Source: Bacteriovoracaceae bacterium
Lineage (GTDB): Bacteria > Bdellovibrionota > Bacteriovoracia > Bacteriovoracales > Bacteriovoracaceae
Direction of reading: 5' to 3'
Assembly: GCA_023954595.1 (NCBI GenBank)
Contig: JAGSHJ010000168.1
Coordinates: 1-6,676 of the forward strand
DNA length: 6,676 bases
Below the pieces are notes generated by a model. It ran no database searches, was not told the origin of the DNA, and worked only from the letters and a program-made list of their open reading frames with translations. Positions 1 to 5,278 of this stretch are shown here, one piece after another. The translations under genes and the position numbers were made by a program. The first letter of the stretch is position 1, and the number at the start of each line of letters is the position of its first letter.

Positions 1-1109
1 AAAGCAATTTGAGCTAAAAAGGTAAGAAACTGAAGCTCATTAACTATTTTCCAGTACTGGCCGGCTTCAAAGTCATTTCTTTTGAAGTCTGGACATAGAA
101 TTTGATCCCACTTTTCTTTCTTATTGGCATCCTGTGCTAGCCAGTGAGATAGGGATAGTGATTCTAAATAGTCTCCACCAAACTTACAGCTTATAACTTC
201 CATATCCTGTGTATTGGTCTTTAAACCATTAAAAGGCCTATTGCTTTGAGTGTTTAGCCAAAGTGGGAAGTTAATTAACAATGAATTTAAAAATAATCCA
301 AAGTTCCTGTGAGATAGTGCGTGTGAATAGTATGTCGTCTTTTTAAGAAGATCCTCTGACTTAAGAGCGATATTCTTCATAATCTCTGTAACATTTAAGT
401 TAAAAGAAGCTTTTTGAAGATCTTCCAGAAAACACTGTGAACTCTCAGATGGACGGTACCAGCTGTAGATGTTTTGCTCTAGTGCTTTTGACTTCAACTC
501 GTTACTACCACCTTTTTGGAACACGCTCGTAAGGAACGAGTTAGGGTATAGTAACTTCTTGATATCAGAGTTGATTGAGGTCTTTTCAATCAATACGCTA
601 ATAAAACGTATTTTTAAAATATAGATAACAGCAACACGAAAGCTGAAAATATTGATGAACTCATCTAAAAGTTCTTTATATTTTGAATCCGGGTTATCGA
701 TTTCATTCCAGAATACAGTGTAATCATCCATCTCTGCACAAATGCATGTTTTAAATTCTGCATAGGCGATGAACTCTTCATAGATGGATATTCTTAACTT
801 TCTATTGAAGTTGTTTCTTTTAAGAAGGTTGGCCTTAGCATCCAAGTAGAAATGATCTAATAGTTCATTAAACTTTTTAACATCTTTTGAGATTAAAGAT
901 TCACCTTTCCAACCAGGTATGAAGTACTTCTTCAGGCCCTGAGTTTCATCAGCGTTTGCGTTTGGAACAAAAGGTGTAAGGGCTTTTTGGGCGGTACTCT
1001 GCAAGCACTCTTTTTGAGCTTCATTCTCTGAGGCATATTGCCTTTCTTGTTCAGTAGCATCAGTCTCTTTTAGAAACCATTGCCCTGCATGGAACGATCT
1101 TTTATTCAA
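1..1109 (-). CDS. Partial unrecognised protein, N-terminal 369 residues, C-terminus beyond left edge
   Basis: I do not recognise this protein. The minus-strand frame is open without a stop from 1235 to the left edge. I place the start at TTG 1109 because a purine-rich GGAGAGAGAGG (1114-1124) lies just upstream and the frame contains no usable ATG before it. ATT, ATC or an upstream start cannot be excluded, since the frame stays open for 42 more codons. The visible part reads as a soluble, mostly helical protein rich in Lys, Glu, Leu and Phe, with no signal peptide and no convincing membrane segment: the hydrophobic stretch around residues 152-174 is broken by Arg and Lys. Local landmarks are KYFIPGWKGE (61-70), a cysteine pair in KTCICAEMDD (120-129), a Gly-Gly in FQKGGSNELK (197-206), SWYRPSE (216-222) and SHWLAQD (321-327). 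No Walker, PPY or HTH motif was found. It is transcribed away from the rest of the window. That it is a gene is fairly sure; its function is unknown. Confidence 0.75.
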   Translation of the reverse strand, partial: MNKRSFHAGQWFLKETDATEQERQYASENEAQKECLQSTAQKALTPFVPNANADETQGLKKYFIPGWKGESLISKDVKKFNELLDHFYLDAKANLLKRNNFNRKLRISIYEEFIAYAEFKTCICAEMDDYTVFWNEIDNPDSKYKELLDEFINIFSFRVAVIYILKIRFISVLIEKTSINSDIKKLLYPNSFLTSVFQKGGSNELKSKALEQNIYSWYRPSESSQCFLEDLQKASFNLNVTEIMKNIALKSEDLLKKTTYYSHALSHRNFGLFLNSLLINFPLWLNTQSNRPFNGLKTNTQDMEVISCKFGGDYLESLSLSHWLAQDANKKEKWDQILCPDFKRNDFEAGQYWKIVNELQFLTFLAQIA

Positions 1110-1199
1110 GCGGCCTCTCTCTCCAGACTTTTCAATAAAATTAGTTGCTTGCGTGATTTTTTGTGAGGGTGATTTGTATCCAACTAGGCAAGTTTTGTC

Positions 1200-1207
1200 A
1201 TTATAAT
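1200..1207. promoter_or_regulatory. Symmetric ATTATAAT element: candidate divergent -10 boxes
   Basis: ATTATAAT is a perfect palindrome and gives a consensus TATAAT on the + strand (1202-1207) and on the - strand (1205-1200). It lies between the divergent genes, so it could start transcription both ways: about 1214 rightward, giving a leader of about 110 nt to 1325, and about 1193 leftward, giving about 84 nt to the TTG at 1109. No good -35 hexamer sits 16-18 bp upstream on either side. The A9/T9 tract at 1226-1234 could act as an UP-like or curved element for the leftward direction. Assigned from sequence match and position only. Confidence 0.4.
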
Positions 1208-1225
1208 TTAGAAATGTAAGGAAAA

Positions 1226-1234
1226 TTTTTTTTT
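1226..1234. repeat. Homopolymer T9 (A9 on the - strand)
   Basis: Nine consecutive T within the intergenic region, preceded by GGAAAA and followed by CTTAAAG, form an imperfect inverted repeat (TAAGGAAAA against TTTTCTTA, 1217-1238). It lies about 90 bp upstream of the acidic-protein start. Such a tract may bend DNA near the promoter, and it is also a common place for length variation or sequencing indels. No GC-rich stem precedes it, so it is not a convincing terminator. Confidence 0.5.
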
Positions 1235-1313
1235 CTTAAAGCTGCGCTGGTCCGAAGTCGAGAAGAATTTATACAGTGGGTATACAACCGCTTGGAATAT
1301 GGACAACGGACAC

Positions 1314-1318
1314 AGGAG
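1314..1318 (+). promoter_or_regulatory. Ribosome binding site AGGAG of the acidic protein
   Basis: AGGAG ends 6 nt before ATG 1325. This decides the start in favour of the ATG over the in-frame TTG at 1292, which has no comparable purine-rich element upstream. Confidence 0.75.
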
Positions 1319-1324
1319 AAGCAC

Positions 1325-1930
1325 ATGGAAAAGGGCTTTAATGATGATGAACTAGCTGACATCATGAACGAAATCGAATCCTTGGAAAAGGAATTCGCAC
1401 ATGATGACAAGGTAGAAAAAACAGAAACTGTTGAGACGCAGGCTGTTAATGATGAACATGTAGAAGAGCCAAAGGCCCATGAGACTCCAGTGGACTTTGA
1501 AGATGACTCAGTTGAAACCATTCATGCTAGTCATGATGAAGTTGAAACAGTCAAAGAGACACCAGTAGCTAAAGAAATTGAAACGGTTACAGAAGATGAC
1601 TTTTCTGTAGAAGAAGATATGAATGAAGTATTGGGTGAGTTAAGTGAGATGCCAGTTGAAGACATTGTCCCAACTCAGAGCAAACACTCAGAAGAAGATA
1701 ATATACACCACCTTAAAGAGAGGACTCCTGTGAGCAATAATAACTCGAAGGCAAATACTGCAATGAGCTTCCACGTGGAAGGGGATATGAAGTTTGAATT
1801 ATCATTTCATATTGCAGGTAAGTTCGTAGGACTAACTGTTACTGAAGAAGGTTTAGAGATCGGCCTAGATGGTGGAGCTAAATTCACTGTACCGGTTGAG
1901 CATTCCTTTGCGGAAAAGAAAGCTTCCTAA
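1325..1930 (+). CDS. Acidic low-complexity protein with C-terminal beta-rich domain, function unknown
   Basis: I do not recognise a named family. With the ATG at 1325 the product is 201 residues in three parts. Residues 1-26 (FNDDELADIMNEIESLEKEF, 5-24) look like an amphipathic helix. Residues 27-145 are a low-complexity, probably disordered stretch dominated by Glu, Asp, Val and Thr, with recurring VET units (VEKTET, TVETQ, SVETI, EVETV, IETVTE). Residues 146-192 form a compact, Gly-containing segment predicted by eye as four beta-strands: MSFHVEGDMKFELSFHI, GKFVGLTVTEE, GLEIGLDGG, AKFTVPVE. There is no signal peptide, so it should be cytoplasmic. It ends 4 nt before rsmD, which implies co-transcription and probably translational coupling. 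The acidic linker joining two ordered ends suggests an adaptor or nucleic-acid-mimicking role, but that is speculation. The frame is also open upstream to 1220, so a longer N-terminus with a rare start codon is possible. Confidence 0.85.
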   Translation: MEKGFNDDELADIMNEIESLEKEFAHDDKVEKTETVETQAVNDEHVEEPKAHETPVDFEDDSVETIHASHDEVETVKETPVAKEIETVTEDDFSVEEDMNEVLGELSEMPVEDIVPTQSKHSEEDNIHHLKERTPVSNNNSKANTAMSFHVEGDMKFELSFHIAGKFVGLTVTEEGLEIGLDGGAKFTVPVEHSFAEKKAS

Positions 1931-1934
1931 GTAA

Positions 1935-2504
1935 ATGTCCATTTCCATATTGGGAGGAGTTGCAAAAGGGGCAAACCTGGCAACTCCAAACTCCAATCTT
2001 ACCCGTCCCACATCAGTACTTTTAAAACGAAGATTCTTCGATTCGCATCAATCATTTGAAGATGTCGAATTCTACGATATATGCGCAGGAAGTGGATCAA
2101 TAGGTCTTGAAGCATTGTCGAGAGGAGCTTCCAAGGCCGTCTTTGTTGAACTCAATGCAAAGGCCTTGGCACTTGCTAAACAAAACTATCAAACAATTGT
2201 AACCAAGTATCCGGTTGAAGGCTCTGGAGAGTTCATAAAGGGTGATTGTGTTAAATATTTGGAAAAACTTGAAGTACCGAGTGAGCAAAGAGTTTTGTTC
2301 TTTGACCCGCCCTATGAAAATCAAAGTCTCTATACAGGATTAGCCGATCTGTTAAAGAAACGGCCAGAATTGTTCACCAAAGTTGTTATCGAATTTTGCA
2401 GGCAAAAAACTGCTCCCGAAAGCTTGGTTCAACAATGGTTTGGCAAACCTGACAAATCTTATAGACAGGGTACTAGTTTTCTATACATTTATGATTTAAC
2501 TTAA
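1935..2504 (+). CDS. rsmD: 16S rRNA (guanine(966)-N(2))-methyltransferase RsmD
   Basis: This class I SAM-dependent methyltransferase of 189 residues matches the usual RsmD size. In the family, it methylates N2 of a guanine (G966 in E. coli) in 16S rRNA during assembly of the 30S subunit. Visible marks are the N-terminal SILGGVAKGANL (4-15, family pattern RIIGG..KGR.L), RPT (24-26), motif I DICAGSGSIGLEALSRGA (48-65) that binds SAM, the acidic end of strand 2 in VELN (71-74), GDC (103-105), and the catalytic motif IV DPPY (124-127). The stretch after RPT reads SVLLKRRFFD where most RsmD proteins have roughly TDRVREALFN, so the conserved Glu is replaced by Arg. The start lies 4 nt after the previous stop with only a weak TAAG ribosome binding site, so translation is probably coupled. 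Neighbouring coaD is a very common genomic partner of rsmD. Identification is firm; activity is presumed. Confidence 0.93.
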   Translation: MSISILGGVAKGANLATPNSNLTRPTSVLLKRRFFDSHQSFEDVEFYDICAGSGSIGLEALSRGASKAVFVELNAKALALAKQNYQTIVTKYPVEGSGEFIKGDCVKYLEKLEVPSEQRVLFFDPPYENQSLYTGLADLLKKRPELFTKVVIEFCRQKTAPESLVQQWFGKPDKSYRQGTSFLYIYDLT

Positions 2505-2520
2505 ATGGTTTATACTTTGG

Positions 2521-2527
2521 TAAGGAG
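2521..2527 (+). promoter_or_regulatory. Strong ribosome binding site of coaD (TAAGGAG)
   Basis: TAAGGAG ends 6 nt before ATG 2534. A TATACT hexamer at 2511-2516 just upstream resembles a -10 box, but no matching -35 is present 16-18 bp before it, so I do not call a promoter here. Confidence 0.8.
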
Positions 2528-2533
2528 ACCATA

Positions 2534-3016
2534 ATGAAAAAGAAAGCTCTTTATGCCGGATCATTTGATCCATTCACCAACGGACACTTAGACATAGTGA
2601 ATAGGGCCTTGAGTATTTTTGATGAAATATATATCGTTATAGCCGTATCTCCATCTAAGAAACCATTTCTGGAGAGAAGTGTAAGAAGAGAACTTTTGAC
2701 TGAACTCTTTAAGGGAGATCCTCGCGTTAAGGTCGACACATGGGATGGCCTGTTAGTGGACTACGCTAGAGAAAACGAAATTAAATCGATTGTAAGAGGA
2801 CTTCGTCCTACAGGTGATTTTGAATTTGAATTTCAAATGGCATCTATGAATAGAAAGTTAAACCCTGAGTGTGAAACAGTCTTCTTTGCTACAGGGGAGA
2901 AGTTGTACTATATCTCTTCTTCATTAGTGAAAGATGTTTTTACTCATGGAGGGGATATCTCGGAATTTGTTCCAGATATTGTTCGCGAAGAATTGCTTAA
3001 AAAACGGAGAAGTTAA
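2534..3016 (+). CDS. coaD: Phosphopantetheine adenylyltransferase CoaD
   Basis: CoaD transfers AMP from ATP to 4'-phosphopantetheine, giving dephospho-CoA, the penultimate step of coenzyme A synthesis in the cytoplasm. The 160-residue product has the normal family length and aligns along its whole span with E. coli CoaD. It shows the nucleotidyltransferase entry motif GSFDPFTNGH (9-18, with the T/HxGH element TNGH at 15-18), SPSKKP (39-44), RGLRPTGDFEFEFQMASMNR (88-107) and the second ATP-binding motif YISSSLVKDV (126-135). All expected catalytic residues appear present, including His18, Lys42, Arg88 and the ISSS turn. The gene follows rsmD after 29 nt with its own strong ribosome binding site. 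It overlaps the aminotransferase start by one base (TAATG), so those two are translationally coupled. Nothing is truncated or unusual. This should be an essential housekeeping gene. Confidence 0.97.
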   Translation: MKKKALYAGSFDPFTNGHLDIVNRALSIFDEIYIVIAVSPSKKPFLERSVRRELLTELFKGDPRVKVDTWDGLLVDYARENEIKSIVRGLRPTGDFEFEFQMASMNRKLNPECETVFFATGEKLYYISSSLVKDVFTHGGDISEFVPDIVREELLKKRRS

Positions 3017-4236
3017 TGCAATTAAGCTCTCGTGTGCTCAGTGTGAGCGAAAGCGTGACTTTAAAATTGAATGAAAAGATCACAAAAATGTCATCCTCTG
3101 GAAGGCACGTTTATAATATGACCGCAGGTCAACTACCATTTAAACCTTCACCAGAATTCATTCACTCTCTAGAGAGGCAGCTAAACTTTTTAAAAAGTTA
3201 TCAATATAGTCCTAATGCAGGATTTGAGCAGCTTCGTGAAAAGTTAATTGCAAAAACAGAGCAGAAACGAAATGTGAAGTTCCCACAAGGTGAGTTTGAT
3301 TGTGTTGTTAGCAATGGCTCCAAGCAATCTATCTTTAATGTTTTGGGGGCTGTTATTGATGAAGGCGATGAGGTTGTCGTTCTTACGCCTTATTGGGTTT
3401 CTTACCCGGAAATGATTAAGATATGGGGAGGAGTTGCTTCTGTAGTAAACTCTAGGACCTTTGATAACTATACTCCTCCACTAGAGGAGATTGAAAAAGC
3501 AATTAATTCTAAAACTAAGGCAATAATCGTTAATAGCCCCAATAATCCGGCGGGTATTCATTATCCTGATGAGTGGATGAAGGGCTTTGCCAAAATAATT
3601 AAAAAGTTTCCAGAACTGTTGGTTATTTCAGACGAATTGTATTCTGAAATAAGTTATTTCGACCCTAGTCCAACTTACTTTTATCAGCATGACCCAGAAC
3701 TCCTCTCTCAAACAATTATTGTAGATGGCATCTCTAAAACTTTTGCATGTACCGGGTTGAGAGTAGGTCACTGTATTGGACCTCGTAATATAATGGAGGC
3801 GGTCTCTAAGCTCCAAAGTCAGACTAGTTCAGCTCCAAATAGTTTGACTCAAAGAGCTTTGATAGACTTTGACTTTGATCTTCTTCAACATTTCTTTGAT
3901 CCAGTTAAGCAACAGCTTAGAACTTGTGCTCAAATTGTTCGCGAGAAATTTCGTGACCACGGCATGGCCTATTCTTGGTATCAAACAACTTCAGCATTTT
4001 ATTGTTTGCTCGATTTTTCAAGGATGCCCTTTTTTGAGAATTACGCAATAGAGGACTCTGAAGATAAGTCTGAACATATCGTCCAGGACATTCTTGAGCA
4101 GACTGGCGTCGCACTTGTTCCAGGTGCAGCCTTCGGACACCCCAATAGCGCTAGAATGAGCATGACTTTGGAAGTGGCACCTTTCGAAGAGGCCATGGAG
4201 CGACTAGTTGCTTTTATGGCGGTTAAGTCCTCTTAA
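3016..4236 (+). CDS. Class I/II PLP aminotransferase, aspartate aminotransferase-like
   Basis: This fold-type I, pyridoxal-phosphate enzyme of 406 residues moves an amino group between an amino acid and a 2-oxo acid in the cytoplasm. Recognisable elements are YSPNAGFEQLREKL (64-77, family pattern Y....G...LR..), SNGSKQSIFNVL (99-110, phosphate-binding region), TPYWVSYPEM (124-133), NSPNNPAG (173-180, with Asn177 contacting the cofactor), SDELYSEI (205-212, Asp206 and Tyr209), the Schiff-base lysine Lys241 in GISKTFACTGLRVGH (238-252), and Arg380 in ARMSMTLE, the usual substrate carboxylate clamp. PYWVSYPE and the overall pattern are typical of the subgroup I-gamma aspartate aminotransferases, some of which also use prephenate. 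Substrate specificity cannot be read with certainty. Its start overlaps the coaD stop (TAATG), with GGAG at 3006-3009 inside coaD as ribosome binding site. A link through aspartate to pantothenate or CoA supply is possible but unproven. Confidence 0.93.
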   Translation: MQLSSRVLSVSESVTLKLNEKITKMSSSGRHVYNMTAGQLPFKPSPEFIHSLERQLNFLKSYQYSPNAGFEQLREKLIAKTEQKRNVKFPQGEFDCVVSNGSKQSIFNVLGAVIDEGDEVVVLTPYWVSYPEMIKIWGGVASVVNSRTFDNYTPPLEEIEKAINSKTKAIIVNSPNNPAGIHYPDEWMKGFAKIIKKFPELLVISDELYSEISYFDPSPTYFYQHDPELLSQTIIVDGISKTFACTGLRVGHCIGPRNIMEAVSKLQSQTSSAPNSLTQRALIDFDFDLLQHFFDPVKQQLRTCAQIVREKFRDHGMAYSWYQTTSAFYCLLDFSRMPFFENYAIEDSEDKSEHIVQDILEQTGVALVPGAAFGHPNSARMSMTLEVAPFEEAMERLVAFMAVKSS

Positions 4237-4243
4237 GGGGCAA

Positions 4244-4258
4244 ATGTTGCGAGGTTAA
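4244..4258 (+). other. Possible four-codon leader ORF (MLRG)
   Basis: ATG TTG CGA GGT TAA follows AAGGGG (4235-4240), which overlaps the aminotransferase stop codon, with a short 3-nt spacer. It ends 12 nt before the hairpin at 4271. Such a short frame may be chance. It is listed because a ribosome finishing here would sit next to the structure that masks the following gene's ribosome binding site. Confidence 0.15.
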
Positions 4259-4283
4259 GTCTAATACGCACCTCCAGTATAAT
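4255..4283 (+). promoter_or_regulatory. Candidate promoter of the lipoprotein-barrel pair
   Basis: A consensus TATAAT (4278-4283) is preceded 17 bp upstream by TTAAGT (4255-4260), which matches TTGACA at only three positions. Transcription would start near G4291, giving a leader of about 10 nt that begins with the GGAGG ribosome binding site. The -10 lies at the loop of the hairpin 4271-4295, so RNA from this promoter would lack the 5' arm of that hairpin. Confidence 0.45.
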
Positions 4284-4295
4284 AAATGCTGGAGG
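4271..4295 (+). promoter_or_regulatory. Hairpin sequestering the lipoprotein ribosome binding site
   Basis: CCTCCAGTAT (4271-4280) pairs with ATGCTGGAGG (4286-4295) over 10 bp, including one G-U, around the loop AATAA (4281-4285). The last five bases of the 3' arm, GGAGG, are the ribosome binding site of the gene starting at GTG 4301 and are fully paired with CCTCC. The hairpin is not followed by a T-run (GATCTAGTGTT), so it does not look like an intrinsic terminator. In read-through mRNA from the upstream operon it should reduce translation of the lipoprotein gene. The structure is directly visible; the regulatory effect is inferred. Confidence 0.6.
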
Positions 4296-4300
4296 ATCTA

Positions 4301-5278
4301 GTGTTAAAACAGTCTGTTCTTATCAGCCTTTTATTTTTGTTTTCTTGTGCAAAGAAAGATGCGGCCGTCATTGATTCTGCAAAGCAGGAAGCGAAGTACT
4401 ATTTAACCAATAGTAAATGCTCTGATGCCAAAGATATATTGGACGATGCTGGATATCAAAACGACGATGCAGAGTACCTCTCACTTTATGCCTCTGTTTA
4501 TGCGTGTGAAGCAGGCTATTCTGAATTAAACCTTTTAGGTGAAGTCGACACTATCGCTGCTAATAAAAACCAGGTTTTAGGTACTCTTGCCACACTTAGT
4601 ACAAGTAATGAGACCCAAGCAGACTCTAGTAACTATAGAAACATTATGAGTGCCATTGATGTTCTTTTGAACTCTGCAGGCTCAACTCCGAGTGCAGCGG
4701 CCAGGGAGGCGAAGTTCGGTGTCACAGGTGCCACTAATTTAAGTTTTCAGGCGCTATATTTGATCCTAGTTGAGTTAGGTAAGTTCATGCAGTTCTATGG
4801 GAATACCGATGCTGCAGGCGATAAGTCTGATGGTTCTTTTGGCAATACATGTATATTCACTTACACCCAAGTCGATGCAGTAAATTATGCAAATACGATA
4901 CTGCCCAGATGTGAAAGTGCAGGTGCTGATGAGGGCAGTGATGAATTAGAGTCACCAATTAGTGCAACAGAAATAAAAGCTCGGTTATGCGAAGGCATTT
5001 ATTTATTTAATAACCTTCGAGATATTTTGAGCAATGTAACAATTGGTTCAAATAGCACCTTTGGTGACTTAAAAGACATAGGCACTCAATTAGAAGAAAT
5101 CATAACTGATGCCGAAACCTTTGAGCAAGGTGCATACAATTCAGAAGTTCCATATCAAGATTCAATCAACCTTATTAAAGGCATTACTAATAAAGCTGAT
5201 TGCGAGGCCTTACCAGTAGAGCGTTTGGAAAAATGGTATGCCATCATTTTCGAAACTTTCTTGCCGGATAACGATTAA
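4301..5278 (+). CDS. Outer-membrane lipoprotein, cysteine-containing helical protein, function unknown
   Basis: I choose GTG 4301 as start because GGAGG (4291-4295) lies 5 nt upstream. The in-frame ATG at 4286 sits inside the hairpin, has no ribosome binding site and would add the acidic residues MLEDL before the signal peptide. With GTG the product is 325 residues: a short Lys-bearing n-region, the hydrophobic core SVLISLLFLF (5-14) and the lipobox LFSC, lipidated at Cys16. Alanine at +2 argues against retention in the inner membrane. Residues about 22-85 read as helical hairpins resembling TPR-like repeats (AKYYLTNSKCSDAKDILDDAG, then YLSLYASVYACEAGYSEL). The rest is mainly helical with an acidic, Ser/Gly-rich insert around 206-222. 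Six further cysteines (40, 69, 184, 204, 230, 301) could form three disulfides in the periplasm. Its stop overlaps the start of the beta-barrel gene (TAATG), so the two are probably made together. No family is recognised. Confidence 0.88.
   Translation: MLKQSVLISLLFLFSCAKKDAAVIDSAKQEAKYYLTNSKCSDAKDILDDAGYQNDDAEYLSLYASVYACEAGYSELNLLGEVDTIAANKNQVLGTLATLSTSNETQADSSNYRNIMSAIDVLLNSAGSTPSAAAREAKFGVTGATNLSFQALYLILVELGKFMQFYGNTDAAGDKSDGSFGNTCIFTYTQVDAVNYANTILPRCESAGADEGSDELESPISATEIKARLCEGIYLFNNLRDILSNVTIGSNSTFGDLKDIGTQLEEIITDAETFEQGAYNSEVPYQDSINLIKGITNKADCEALPVERLEKWYAIIFETFLPDND

Larger units (their letters stand above)
1110..1324. other. Divergent intergenic region
   Basis: This 215-bp region between the leftward unknown gene and the rightward operon holds the symmetric ATTATAAT element, the T9 tract, an ATG directly followed by TAA (1214-1219), and two TATACA hexamers (1270-1275 and 1281-1286) without good -35 partners. 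The frame of the acidic protein remains open through 1220-1324. No RNA gene or terminator was recognised. Confidence 0.6.

Noticed and set aside
1187..1201. Minus-strand ATG at 1201 as start of the unknown left gene
   Set aside because: It reads MTKLA and then stops at TAG, and it is not in the frame of the long open stretch. It also overlaps the likely -10 element.
1201..1521. Minus-strand open frame of 106 codons
   Set aside because: It is Ser-rich shadow coding antisense to the acidic protein, with no ribosome binding site of note.
2097..2324. Minus-strand open frame inside rsmD
   Set aside because: Antisense to well-conserved RsmD motifs, including the SAM-binding region. No independent coding evidence.
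2488..2516. Internal promoter before coaD (TATACT at 2511)
   Set aside because: The upstream hexamer at 17 bp spacing is TTTATG, too far from a -35 consensus to support a call.
3869..4051. Plus-strand open frame in another frame of the aminotransferase gene
   Set aside because: It lies within a conserved enzyme and has no ribosome binding site or recognisable product.
4271..4300. Intrinsic terminator after the aminotransferase gene
   Set aside because: The stem is strong, but no T-run follows and the 3' arm coincides with the next gene's ribosome binding site, so a translation-masking role fits better.
4286..4300. ATG 4286 as start of the lipoprotein
   Set aside because: It has no ribosome binding site, lies inside the hairpin stem and would put Glu and Asp before the signal peptide. 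GTG 4301 has GGAGG at the right distance.
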